Below are positions 32,201-42,835 of a DNA stretch of 64,000 nucleotides, in pieces (the first letter of the stretch is position 1; each line of letters begins with the position of its first letter). The notes below the pieces were generated by a model. The model was not told the origin of the DNA. It was given only the letters and a program-made list of their open reading frames with translations, and ran no database searches. A program made the translations under genes and the position numbers. This DNA comes from Isochrysis galbana (lineage: Eukaryota > Haptophyta > Isochrysidales > Isochrysidaceae), in the NCBI GenBank assembly GCA_018136815.1, contig CM030942.1:1759171-1823170 (forward strand), written 5' to 3'.

Positions 32201-34899
32201 CGACGGTGGCGGCGGAGATGGCGGCGGCGGAGATGGAGGTGGCGGAGAGGGAGGAGGTGGCGACGGAGGTGGAGGCGATGGAGGTGGTTGAGATGGGGGA
32301 GGTGGCCATGGCGGTGGTGGGGATGGTGGTGGCGGGGACGGAGGCGGAGGCGAGGGCGGAGGCGGTGAAGGCGGAGGGGGCCACGGTGGAGGCGGTGAGG
32401 GCGGTGGCGAAGTTGGCGGTGGGGGCGAGGGTGGGGGACGCGAGGGCGGAGGAGGCGAGGGCGGCGGCGGAGACGGCGGGGGAGGCGAGGGTGGCGGCGG
32501 CGACGGCGGCGATGACGGCGGCGGCGGAGCTGGAGGAGGGGGGGATGGGGGTGGAGGGGATGGAGGGGGTGGGGATGGGTTGGGGGGCGAGGGGGGCGGC
32601 GGCGAGGGCGGGGGAGGCGAGGGAGGAGGGGGAGAAGGAGGCGGTGGCGACGGTGGAGGCGGTGAAGGGGGAGGGGGGGAGGGGGGGGGGGGGGAGGGGG
32701 GGGGGGGGGCGAAGGCGGTGGAGGTGAGGGAGGTGGCGGAGATGGCGGTGGCGGCGAGGGCGGTGGCGGCGACGGTGGAGGCGGCGAGGGCGGTGGCGGC
32801 GAGGGCGGTGGCGGCGACGGTGGGGGAGGAGACGGCGCTGGAGGCGATGGAGGTGGTAGAGATGGAGGTGGTGGCGATGGCGGGGGGGACGAAGGTGGCG
32901 GGGGGACGGCGGCGGAGGCGACGGCGGCGGAGGCGACGGCGGAGGGGGCGACGGCGGAGGCGGTGAGGGTGGCGGTGAAGATGGTGGCGGTGGAGAAGGT
33001 GGGGGAGGTAACGGCGGTGGTGGCGAGGGTGGCGGCGGAGACGGCGGCGGCGGCGAGGGTGGCGGCGGAGACGGCGGTGGAGAAGATGGCGGAGGAGGAG
33101 AGGGGGGGGGGGCGACGGCGGTGGTGGAGATGGTGGGGGCGGAGACGGCGGGGGCGGCAAGGGTGGTGGTGGTGAAGGAGGAGGCGGCGAGGGCGGCGGA
33201 GGCGAGGGCGGCGGCGGCGAGGGTGGAGGCGGTGATGGAGGGGGAGGAGACGGTGGCGGCGGTATGGGCGGAGGGGGCGACGGCGGAGGGGACGACGGCG
33301 GAGGGGGCGACGGCGGGGGTATTAACGGCGGTGGAGGCAATGGTGGCGGCGGAGATGGTGGCGGAGGCGAGGGTGGTGGGGGCGATGGCGGCGGTGAGGA
33401 TGGCGGAGGCGACGGCGGTGGCGGGGATGGAGGGGGCGGGGAAGGAGGTGGAGGAGATGGAGGTGGTGGAGATGGGGGTGGAGGTGATGGAGGCGTAGGC
33501 GACGGCGGGGGCCGCGAGGGTGGAGGTGGGGAGGGTGGAGGTGGCAAGGGTGGTGGTCTCGATGGTGGAGGGGGTGATGGGGGAGGCGGCGACGGAGGTG
33601 GCGGCGAGGGTGGGGGGGAGAGGGTGGTGGCGGCGAGGGTGGTGGCAGTGAGGGCGGGGGAGGAGAGGGCGGCGGCGGCGAGGGTGGCGGAGGCGATGGT
33701 GGGGGAGGAGAGGGTGGTGGCGGCGAGGGTGGTGGCAGTGAGGGCGGGGGAGGAGAGGGCGGCGGCGGCGAGGGTGGCGGAGGCGATGGTGGGGGGGTTG
33801 ATGGGGGTGGCGGCGCCGGTGGGGGCGGCGAGGGCGGTGGCGGCGAAGGCGGTGGCGGGGAGGGCGGGGGAGGAGAGGGCGGTGGCGGCAAGGGCAGGGG
33901 CGACGAGGGCGGGGGAGGAGAGGGCGGCGGCGGCGAGGGTGGCGGCAGCGAGGGCGGTGGTGGCGAGGGCGGCGGCGACGCGGGTGGCTGCAAGGGCGGA
34001 GGGGCATAAGGCGGCGGCGGCGAGGGCGGCGGCGGCAAGGGCGGCGGCGGCAACGGAGGAGGGGGTGAGGGCGGTGGTGGCGAGGGCGAGGGCGGCGAGG
34101 GCGGCGGTGGTGCTGGTGGCGGCGGTGACGGTGGGTACCGGCAGTGCGAAAGCTCCGGTAGAAAGTCCGCGCAAGCGTAGTCGCAATTCCCAGCAGCTCT
34201 GCACGTAGGGCAGAAGAGGTCCTGGCATGTGCTCGAAGTGACTGATGAGCAATCGACTGTGTCTTCAATACACGGGATTGGAGGCGACGGTGGTGGAGGC
34301 TGTGACGGAGGGAGGGGTGGCAGCGAGGGCGGAGGTGGCGGAGTACTTGGCGGCGACGTCGGTGGAGGCGGCGAGGGCGGAGGTGCTGGGGGTGGCGATG
34401 GGGGTAGCGAAGGAGATGGCGGCGGAGACAGGGGGGGGGGCAAAGACGGAGGAAATGGTGGAGGAGCGGGAGGATAGAAGCAGTGGTCGTACGCAGCCAC
34501 TCGTGTGCGGCACTCAAAATCGCAGGTTCCCTGGGCCCACAGGCCGCAGAGTAGATCTAGCTGCGCATCGGAAAACGTCAGGCAGTCCGACCGTGAATTC
34601 TTGCACTCGACAGCCAGCCGCCGCCGCTCAATCTTCACACCGACGCGTGGTGTCGGCTGATCGCTTGCGGCTGGGGCGCGAGTCTGCTGTATTCGGTTGG
34701 CAGGCTGCGCGATGGCGAGGCTAGGCAGCGGCGTCCCCTCCGCCTGCTCGAGCGACGCCCCGCTGCCGCCGTACGCCAGGCCAAGAAGGCCGAGGAGAGC
34801 GGAGGTCATGGTGGCGAGCGCCCACCGCCGACTCTTGGCTCTCTTTGTGGGCTTGGCATGGGCTCTGCGGGGCGAGGGCGTGGGTTTGGGCGCGTCCAT
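17249..34899 (-). CDS. Giant Ser-Pro4 rod, single-pass surface protein (about 5,885 aa)
   Basis: ATG at 34899. Residues 26-48 are hydrophobic (WALATMTSALLGLLGLAYGG) after a basic stretch: a signal peptide or anchor. Two Cys-rich modules follow, at about 99-140 and 210-256, each ending in an H-C-x-Y-P motif. Then come about 5,000 residues of SPPPP repeats, as in algal hydroxyproline-rich glycoproteins. C-terminal parts: an unnamed Ser/Thr/Val-rich domain (about 19,240-18,690, starting FELRMDVGN), a Cys module with SNDGLCNDG..GTDCADCG (about 18,640-18,520), one membrane helix WIVSISVIVGAIALLCLAAL (about 18,430-18,350), and a basic, Ser/Pro-rich cytoplasmic tail to the stop at 17249. No introns are evident. 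The Pro frame changes at about 33,615, 33,107, 32,900, 32,700, 26,140, 23,765 and 22,210, always by one lost base at a G-run. All three minus frames are open here, so gene callers will split it. Likely role: cell-wall or extracellular-coat rod. Confidence 0.8.
19240..33620 (-). repeat. 15-bp Ser-Pro4 tandem repeat array, about 14 kb
   Basis: The unit on the plus strand is GGCGGCGGCGATGGC with variation only at third positions of the SPPPP codons and some 12-bp (SPPP) units. The Ser codon alternates between TCG, TCA and TCT families. The coding strand is C-rich and the plus strand strongly G-rich, so purine and GC skew are extreme. Rare interruptions occur in the protein (PPLIPPP, PPKPPPP, SAPPP). 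Confidence 0.95.
25930..30780 (-). repeat. 1,377-bp higher-order repeats within the Ser-Pro4 array
   Basis: The marker GAGGGCGGCGGCGACGGCGG occurs at 26,310, 27,687, 29,064 and 30,441, each exactly 1,377 bp apart. The marker GTGGCGGCGCAGACGG occurs at 27,331, 28,708 and 30,085, again 1,377 apart. 1,377 is divisible by 3 (459 codons: 91 five-residue units plus one four-residue unit). The copy to the left, 24,934 to 26,310, spans 1,376. A longer, older duplication places GCAGGCGGTGG at 22,385 and 25,381. Confidence 0.9.
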
Positions 34900-35974
34900 C
34901 TACCGCCTTCGAACAGTGGAGCCCCAGGCGGGAGAGCGTGGCGGAGGCCTGGGGCCTCCGTCTTCCCCCCTCTTTCTCCCCCTTCTCGACCTCCCCTCTC
35001 CCCTCTCGCCTTCCCTGGCGGAAGCGAACGGCGGCGGCCGGGAGGGGCTACTGTAGGGAGGGAGAGAGAGGGGGGGGGGGGGGGAAGGAGAGAGAGCTCC
35101 TAACTCAGCTCTGCTAACTCAGCTCTTCCCTCTCTTCCCTCTCTTCTCTCTCTCTGCTATCTCACTTTTCTCTCCCTTCTCCCTCCTCTCCCTTCCTTTC
35201 CCCTTCTTACTCTTCGTCTTTTGAGCCAAGTCGTCGCGCCGGCCTCTCGATAGGAGGGGCGGCGGGGGACTCCGCTTCTTCTCCACATCTACTCTGTCAA
35301 AGGGCGCTCTTCTCTCGTTCCACAGCGGATGGCCGTCAAAGTCCTTCTCTCCCATCTCTCTCTCTCCCCTGTGTCGAGAAGAGATCCTCCCCCAGGAGGC
35401 GAACAGAGAGGACCAGTGGAGCTGCCCGCGCTGGGAATGTCTTCCCTCCTTTCAGAAGTTTATCTCTCACAAACGGTCGTGCGTTGGCGAGTTGCACACA
35501 GGGTTCAAGGATGCATCGCCGAGCGCACTCACAGATACGAGACAAAAACCTATCGACGATAGGAGAAAGCGCCGCAAGGCGATCGGCGCCCACAGGGGCA
35601 AGACGACGACGTTATCCATTTCGCCGGCAACGCGCCAACTCGACCACGAGACGACTATTCTTAGCAAGATCCAAGAAGCACTGAATCGGATCGGCGGCGG
35701 CGGTTGCGCTTGGAGCAAAGATAGCCCACTTCATGGAAGAAGAGAGCTTCTGAGCCGTTTCGCGTTTCGGCGTTGCAGCACAACGAGTGTGCGGGGGCGT
35801 GGGAACGCGTCCCGGCGTCCCGATTTATTTTATAATACTACTATCTATCTTCCCCGAAGGTCGTGGCCGTTGACCGTTGAGACAAACACCCCAATAATTG
35901 TTGCCATTCCCGAGGAAAATACCTACTACTACTAGGCCAAAAGATTCAGGGCCAAATATTATAATGACTGACCG
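34900..35974. other. Upstream region of the giant gene
   Basis: Pyrimidine/purine-skewed sequence with G14 at about 35,070 and CT-rich stretches to 35,220, the likely promoter and leader side of the minus-strand gene. A 147-codon plus frame at 35,492-35,935 (including RRKAIGAHRGKTTTL) has no recognisable domain and may be a retroelement remnant. Confidence 0.4.
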
Positions 35975-36122
35975 ACCGGCTGTCGCATTCGCGAATCGAC
36001 ACTCATAAGGCTTCTCTCTTCTCTTCGTCGTTCGGCATTTATCGTTATAATTCTCAGCTTTCTCTCGTTCTCGTTCTCGGTCAAAAGCTTCGCATTGACG
36101 CCCTAGTTGGGCTATAAGTACT
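35975..36122 (+). repeat. Retroelement leader-like repeat, target of the LINE
   Basis: TTCGTCGTTCGGCATTTATC, then GTTATAATTCTCAGCTTTCT and CGGTCAAAAGCTTCGC, match 61,885-61,995, where the block follows an LTR and primer site. It is probably the untranslated leader of an LTR element into which the full-length LINE inserted. Confidence 0.55.
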
Positions 36123-36140
36123 GAGTACTGATATTAGTAT

Positions 36141-36160
36141 AAAACTATTGTTATAGTTTT
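36141..36160 (+). promoter_or_regulatory. LINE 5' terminal hairpin
   Basis: AAAACTAT-TGTT-ATAGTTTT: 8-bp perfect stem with a 4-nt loop, four bases before the ORF1 ATG. Equivalent hairpins with different stem sequences sit at the 5' ends of five other copies (complement of 6759-6776, of 16,776-16,795, of 53,857-53,874, of about 54,190-54,209, and plus 50,626-50,641). Confidence 0.7.
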
Positions 36161-36164
36161 AGCG

Positions 36165-37814
36165 ATGGAGCGCGCGCCGACCGCTCCCACCTCCCAGCCC
36201 CCCGCCGCCACGACGCCCCAACGGGGCCGCCCCAAACCGCCGGAGCCCAAGCGCCCACAGGCCGCCGCGCCGCCTGACAACGACGTCGACATGACGGCAC
36301 CACCCTCGCCTCCCAAGCTGCCACAGAACCAGGGAACAGGCAGAGTCCTGTTCCCTGGTGACAACCAGACCCAGGGCAATGCCCTGCCACCCAACCCCTC
36401 CGCTCCTCCACCAACTCAAGGACTCCCCATGGGAGGTGGCAGCTCTGCTGCCACCCCCATGGCGGCCACTCCTACCATCAGTGCACCCCTCGGGGGCGGG
36501 CACTTAACACAACAATCCATATTGGGGGCCTTTGCGCCCTCAAACCAACAACCAACTCAAGCAGCCAGGACATACGCGCAAGCTGCGCATGGTCACAAAG
36601 GGAAGGTTCCAGCCCAGCAGGCCCAGCAGCCACAAGCCCAACAACCACAGCAGCCATCGCGCAAGCGGGCGGATCCTCAGTCGGATCCAAAGCCGACTCT
36701 CCACAACACCACCCCTTTTGCTTCTCCTCCACCTGATGAGGAAGAGGAGCCTGAAGACACGCCTTTTTTCATCCAGCTAGCTCAGCTAGCTGATGACAAA
36801 AAGGACATCAAGAGCGAGGATGTCGCCACCTTCATGAAATTCCTCCTCTCTAGGCTGGAAGGCCTAGACGCAACTCCAGATGGCATGGACAAAGGCCGCA
36901 AAGGCCCATGGATCTTCTATGTCGATGAAGACGCACACGATCAATTCAAGGCCGCATACGGAGACAAAGTTAACACAGCCCTCTCGGGAATCCCGCATGA
37001 ATTTGGAATCACCTATGGCGCGTTAATCGACTCGGCCCCTCGTAAGTCGAGCGCTATCCGGTCCTCCCTAAAAGAGGTGGCGACCTACATTGTTCTTCGC
37101 ATCTTTGATCCGATCAAGGCTTTTAAGACCAAGACTAGGCATTTGGCCAACTCGCTCGAGCGCGAGGGTTTCCACGTGCTAAGGGGCAACCAACAGCGAG
37201 CCAAAACCTCACTCGAAGGTATCACGAAGGTTGAGTCCGGCAAGCGTCCCATCTGGCACTTTTATGTTTACACGGACACGTCGGCCTTAGGGCACCGTTT
37301 CCCTCGCAACTTTCATGTGACTCTCGATGACGGAGAAAATTTCAACTTGGACTATGCGGTCCGATCATCAGTGGAATGTGTGACTCCTGAAGGGGAGTTA
37401 GCCATCCATGGAGCCCCCGAAGGCTGCAAAGGATATGACAAGCCGTGGGCTATCTCGTTTCTTCGTAAAAACCAAGTTAGCTTTCGCCAATGCACGTGCG
37501 AACAAGATAAGGCGAAAGCAGAACAACGAAAGCGCCAAAGGGACGCAAGTAACGCCATGGACTACAGGGCCCTCATGGGCCTTGGAGCGGCGGCGCCATG
37601 CCGCCGATTCATGGCGGGCGAATGCAAAAACAACCGCATGAAAGGACGTCAAATCGTCCAATGCTCCTCCAGTCACGACATCCCCGGATGTTGGGTAAAG
37701 GATCCCACCACGGGCAAACAATCTTGTATGGTCAAATGCAATCTTAAACCTAATAAGGCTTATCCAGGGTACTGCGTGAACGGAGTTAGTTGCCTTTACC
37801 GTCATGGTGAATAG
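36165..37814 (+). CDS. LINE ORF1 protein (549 aa)
   Basis: Begins MERAPTAPTSQPPAATT. The first 180 residues are Pro/Gln/Ala-rich and probably disordered. A globular middle (about 185-440) has no family I recognise. The C-terminus is Cys/His-rich: PCRRFMAGEC (about 480), then QCSSSHDIPGC, SCMVKCNL and YCVNGVSCLYRHGE, suggesting one or two CCCH/CCHC-type zinc fingers for RNA binding. In L1-like elements ORF1 coats the element RNA and chaperones reverse transcription. The stop overlaps the ORF2 start by 11 bases, so ORF2 is probably reached by reinitiation or stop-restart. Related N-termini starting MERA occur in short copies at 6,754, 50,647 and 53,852. Confidence 0.85.
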   Translation: MERAPTAPTSQPPAATTPQRGRPKPPEPKRPQAAAPPDNDVDMTAPPSPPKLPQNQGTGRVLFPGDNQTQGNALPPNPSAPPPTQGLPMGGGSSAATPMAATPTISAPLGGGHLTQQSILGAFAPSNQQPTQAARTYAQAAHGHKGKVPAQQAQQPQAQQPQQPSRKRADPQSDPKPTLHNTTPFASPPPDEEEEPEDTPFFIQLAQLADDKKDIKSEDVATFMKFLLSRLEGLDATPDGMDKGRKGPWIFYVDEDAHDQFKAAYGDKVNTALSGIPHEFGITYGALIDSAPRKSSAIRSSLKEVATYIVLRIFDPIKAFKTKTRHLANSLEREGFHVLRGNQQRAKTSLEGITKVESGKRPIWHFYVYTDTSALGHRFPRNFHVTLDDGENFNLDYAVRSSVECVTPEGELAIHGAPEGCKGYDKPWAISFLRKNQVSFRQCTCEQDKAKAEQRKRQRDASNAMDYRALMGLGAAAPCRRFMAGECKNNRMKGRQIVQCSSSHDIPGCWVKDPTTGKQSCMVKCNLKPNKAYPGYCVNGVSCLYRHGE

Positions 37815-40800
37815 TAGAGACTTAAAGATTGCGACATACAATTTGAACGGAGCGAAACATAAATTAACGTCGACTCTAGCGCAAGCGAGACTAGGAGGGA
37901 TCCATGTTCTGTACGCGCAAGAACTACACCATTACAGCGATGGGTGGCACCTAAGGGTGCGAGGTTTGGCCAGGTCCCTTGGCTGGGACTGGTTTCAATC
38001 CCCCGCGTCTAGGGGCGACCCTGGGAGCGGAGTGGCGGTAGCCATTAGAAGAGACAGAAGCGACGTAGTAGTAGAATCTTGGTCGGTAGTTATCCCGGGA
38101 AGGCTGGTAGTAGTAAAGGCTAAGATCGGACATGAAACAATATCTTTCGCCTCAGTGTATCTAAATGCTCGACCTAATAAACGTAAAGAAGACATTAAAG
38201 TCCTTCATGAGACATCGGAAATACTTTCTCACACCATTATAGCGGGCGATTTCAATTGCGTGGAGAACATACATAGAGACACCCGGCCCACCGCGGGGGC
38301 GACCCCTTATGCAAATACGGGAGGCAGAGCCCTCACGAGGGCGCTTGCCTCGCATGGCCTCACTGACGTCCAACTGCTGGTTAATCCGGGCTTAAAAGAA
38401 CAATACACGAGGTGCGGGCACCTGACCCACACGAGAATAGATCGAGTATACGCCGCAGAATACTACTCCACGTGGAGATGGCATAAGGCATACATAGATC
38501 TTAAACTTTTCACGGGCCTAGCGGCGTCGGACCACCACCCGGTGGTAGCGACTTTTGCTACCGCCCCCCCACGACGGGCAACGGAAATAGAAGCCAAAAT
38601 ACCTTTGGAGGTATTAGATGACCCGGAGACCCGGGAGATGATCAGCCTCCTCTGGAGGAAACTCTACCCGGCCCCTCCGGGAGAGGACGAAGGGGACAAG
38701 TTATCCGCATGGACGGAAGCCAAAAGGAAGGTATCTTCGATACTCCTCGCGAAGGCGGTTGAGCTTCGCAGACGACAGAGGTACGCGCAAGCGGAAATCG
38801 ACGCGGTGGCGGATGCTAGAAAAGCCCAAATGGGGGCGACCCCCGGGACGACCCGGTCGGACATCATAGCGGAACTAAACCGCAAAGTAGTCGACAAAAG
38901 ACGTACCTTCTCACCCGCCCCGTCATTAGCGGAGAAAATCATAAGGGCGGAAGAGCTTGTTACAAAGCAATTTTTTAAGAGATTCACGCCTAGACACGCT
39001 AGCGGCGACATCCCGGCGATGTACGCTGGAGTGAGATGGGAAGACCCGCAACCGGCCCTAGATGAAGACAACGTAGCAACCGACGACACCGCGATTCTGG
39101 CCTCGTTACGGGGCTACTATGTATGGCTTTTCAGCGAAAAGATCTCTCAAGGCGCGGAGCCCCTCCTTCGCGCGCTAAGGCAGCGTCAGATACCGACGAG
39201 TCATAGGTCCTTCTTGGACAAGCCCATCGGATACTCGGAGATCATTAGGGCTATACGACAAATGGCGAAGGGCAAATCCGCGGGACCAGATGGCATACCA
39301 ATGGAGTTCTACCAGAGCTTTGAAAAGCTAGTGGCCCCGCGCCTGATGGACATGTTTCACGAAGCCTACCGGTCGGGGGCATTACCGGAGGACACGTGCT
39401 CGGGTGATATAGCCCTGCTCTATAAAAAAGGGGACGCCAGGGACCCGAGGAATTATAGACCAATAACGTTGCTCCAAACGGACTACAAAATCCTCGCCAG
39501 GATCCTAGCTAACAGACTCAAAAAGACGATACATACGATCATCTCCAAGGAGCAAGTGGGCTTTGTGCCTAGGAGGATGATAGGCGAAGCCACCCATCTG
39601 CTAAAGCTAGTGCAAGCATACCTGGATGACGCAGACGAAGAGGGACTAGCCCTGGCGATAGACTGGGAGAAAGCCTTCGATAGAGTCAGTTGGGATTATT
39701 ATCATAAAGCGATACAGGCATTGGGCTTCGGCCCCGGTTACTCTAGATGGCTAACACTATTAACTAACGCGGATTCCCTTCCGATCAGATGGATCAAGGC
39801 CAATGGTAGACGCAGCAATCCCTTCACGATACATTGCGGCATGCCCCAAGGGTGCCCGCTATCGCCCCTAGCTTTTCTCTTAGTGGCCGAAGGCCTAACA
39901 AGACTAGTCAACGCCGACCCTGAGATGAAGGGAATCACAATAGGACCTAGAGAGTTAAGGCTTTCGCAGTTTGCCGACGACACGCAAATTTTAGCGAGCT
40001 CTTTCGAGTCACTTGAGAGGGCGATGCACATCTTAGAGAGCTATGGAACCGCCACCGGGGCTAGGGTGAACAAAAGCAAGAGTATACTAATAAGAATGGG
40101 ATCGCTTATAGGGGCGCAGGTCCCCGAGACGCTAGCTTATCTTAAAACACTCGGCGAAGGCGAGTATGCGACCATTCTAGGAGTCCCTTTCTGGGAAGGG
40201 CTAGAAAACGACTCCTTCTGGGAGAAGCTATACGCAAAGCTTAAGAAAAAGGTCGCAACATGGAGAGGCCTGAAGAGTCTCTCCATTCACGGGAGGACAC
40301 TACTAGTGAACTTTATAATCTACGGGACGCCGAGATATTGGCTATCCACGTCCACTCCTCCGGCATGGTTCATGGAGGCCATAGACTCGGACGTTCAAAC
40401 TATACTGTGGGATAGGTCTCCCCGACTTCAGGCGGACGAGCTAGGCTCCTCGCAAGAGGGTCGGAAGTGGATAACCCTTCCGGCATATCCGAGGGTAGGC
40501 ACAAGCGATGACGGGCCCCTACTGGGGGTCGGACTACTTCCCATGGCCGAACACACGAGGGCGCTCCAAGCGATATGGATAGTCCGATATCTTAACCCGT
40601 CAATGGCGGAATGGAAGATAGTCTTGGATCAATGGTTCAGCCGCACCCCCTTAGGGCGAGCGGCGGTCTTTTCGAAGGTCGACTCGAAGAGCCTCACGGC
40701 TAGCATTCGCGGCAATAACACGCTCCCGGCCTTCTGGAAGCACGCGCTGGAAAATTTCAGAAGGATCAACTTCCTTAGGGGAGAAATCACACGAGAAGGC

Positions 40801-42118
40801 ACTCAGGGCTCCCCGATATGGCACAATCTTTTCCACAAGCCTCCGGCTATTCATCACTCACATAGGTCGAAATGGGAGTCTCTACAGACAGTTATTGTTC
40901 ACTACGGGGGACGTTTACACTATGGAAGAATGCGCGGCTTACCTGCCGGGCGGAGAACGTTGGATACGCCATAGGGGAAATTACATATCGGTAGGCCCCT
41001 TTCTTAAATCGTGGGAAAAGATTTCTGAGTGGACGAGATCAAGACTAATACATACCACTTTCGATTATATGAGCCTTCTTAGAAAAAAAGCGAAGTCTCC
41101 GCCCCCGGCTCCAGAGGAGCAAGGGATAGTCCCTCAGGAAGATCCGGACGCACACGATCTAGGCGAGATCCTAGTAGACATAGACCATAACTTTTATCTG
41201 CGCCGAAGAGGCGACTACCACAAAGTCCAGCTCAATGTCATGGGAGAGCCCCACATCCACGAGCAGATTAGCCCGCAACTACTGCCCGACGAACTTTACA
41301 CCCCGCTGAAGTGGGGGCGTGCGTACGACGGCCCGGCGGAAACGGCGTATCCGTTACCCCAAGAATACATGCTAAACGGCACGCGTACAACACTAGAGGA
41401 TGTAAGTGTCAGGGACTTGACTAAAGCGTTCCTCGCTTTGAGGAAAACCAAAACACAAAAATCCACACTAAGATGGGAAAAAAGGTTACCGGTCCTCTCG
41501 GGAAAGTGGAAACAAATATCGCAATTATACAAATATAACTTTTTGACGCCTAGAGACTCTTATTTGCATTTCAAACATGTCCTACATAGGAGGTTAGCTA
41601 CAGCGAACCGCTTTGCTGACGATCCAACATGCCGCTTTTGCGGCACGGCCCCTGAAAGCTCCACCCACCTGGCCTCATGTATCGCGACGGAGCCCATCTT
41701 TGAATTCATAGAAGGACTTCTGGGGATTAGCCTTAGGCCGGGATCCGAAACAGCCCAACGACTTTTCTGCTATCAAGTGGACAGACCGCACCCCTCCTTA
41801 GGATACTTAGGCATCCTGGCGTGGAGGTACATCCTAACTGGCTTTTATAACATCCAATATGGCAACGCGGACGGCAGGTCCGTTAGATCGATCTTAAGAG
41901 CGATCCTTGCGAGATACCACCTATTAGTAACGGCGAAAGTCGGGTTCTTTCAGAGGCTGAAAAAACAACGAGAGAATAGGGGGCTACACGCCCCGAGCAA
42001 CAAACACATTAAGAAATTGATAAGTCCGCTCTACACGGTGGACAAGGAGTTCAACCTAGGAACATCGGAAGACCTCCTGCAGGCGGCGAGAGGTCTAGAC
42101 ATCCGTAACATCACCTGA
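37804..42118 (+). CDS. LINE ORF2: APE endonuclease and reverse transcriptase (frameshifted once)
   Basis: ATG at 37804 lies inside the end of ORF1. The endonuclease domain (about 1-265) has KIATYNLNG, AQELHH, VYLNARP, AGDFNC, RIDRVY and SDHHPVV, a full set of APE motifs. Reverse transcriptase (about 470-780) has GKSAGPDGIP, NYRPITLL, LAIDWEKAFDRV, GMPQGCPLSPLAF and the catalytic FADD. A C-terminal CRFCGTAPESSTHLASC knuckle (about 41,632) is typical of LINE ORF2. The frame shifts near 40,906-40,910: one G fewer in the G5 run would join HYG to DVYTMEE and give one ORF of about 1,438 codons, so this is a single-base insertion or sequencing error. The C-terminal half is otherwise open to TGA at 42,118. 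Confidence 0.9.
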
Positions 42119-42439
42119 GGCACTTAATACCGCGTCATAGAAGAAACCGCGGAGGATATCAATGATGATCCCACGATATACAATAGAAGGCAACCCGAAT
42201 TAACACTAGCATAAAGGACGAATCACAGTCTCCAGCCCCCTTCTCTCCAACTCCCGGCCGAAGCAGCGCGCGCGGCCTCCCCGGAACCAGCTTCTCCGAT
42301 AAAGAGGGAACTGGGAAAGGGGGAGGGGGTTGTCAGGGGTTAAGGTTGGGTAGTAGGGAGGTACACTAGCACACTGCCTCACGCCGCACGCGTAGCGGGG
42401 AATTTTAAGAAGATTTTTTTTTGAGTACTGATATTAGTA

Positions 42440-42835
42440 CTGATGCATTAGTATTAGCTCCCCAGGAGCTGATATACTGATGTTAGTGCCTAGGCTGCCA
42501 ATTCAAAAATAAAACTGAAAACAAAACTCCGGAGCGGGAACGAGCCCCCGCGAACAAGCGCAGAGGCGCGCCCGCCCGCTCGCTCCCCCCCCCCCTATCT
42601 CTCCTGCTAGCTGCTAGCTGCCCACCCCTGGACCACCTTGGCCTCTTGGCCTCTTCACATGCACCTGCCAACTCGCCGTGCTCTCTGTTTGTTTGCGCTG
42701 CCCTCCCCTTTGCGCGCGCGCCACGCGCTGCACGCTGAACACCCCCAGTAAGTATAAGTATAATAATAGCGATACTAGAAGTTGTAATAGGGGTGTAAGG
42801 TGTAAGTAAGGTGTACGCTGATATTAGTACTGATG
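42440..42835. other. LINE downstream flank
   Basis: Short repeats of CTGATATTAGTACTGATG (42,430, 42,822) surround GC-rich sequence. The LINE target therefore lies in a GATATTAGTACTG-rich local repeat. No gene. Confidence 0.4.

Larger units (their letters stand above)
36123..42439 (+). mobile_element. Nearly intact full-length LINE (family A) with 17-bp target duplication
   Basis: GAGTACTGATATTAGTA is present at 36,123-36,139 and 42,423-42,439, bracketing an element of about 6.28 kb. The 5' UTR is only about 25 bp and consists of a perfect hairpin (36,141-36,160) and AGCG before ATG. Two overlapping ORFs follow, then a 300-bp 3' UTR ending TTTTAAGAAGA plus T9. The perfect target duplication and largely open ORFs indicate recent insertion. 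APE endonuclease plus reverse transcriptase without an evident RNase H fits an L1-like clade. Confidence 0.95.

Noticed and set aside
20490..32727. Plus-strand Gly/Asp/Glu-rich open frames (up to 2,627 codons)
   Set aside because: They are the mirror of the Ser-Pro4 repeat, with no start context, signal, or unique domain at either end. The minus strand has Cys modules and a membrane anchor.
19131..34517. Minus-strand Ala/Thr-rich and Arg/His-rich alternative frames as separate giant proteins
   Set aside because: Each contains SPPPP segments that connect only when frames are switched at G-runs. They have no independent termini, so one frameshifted gene explains all of them.
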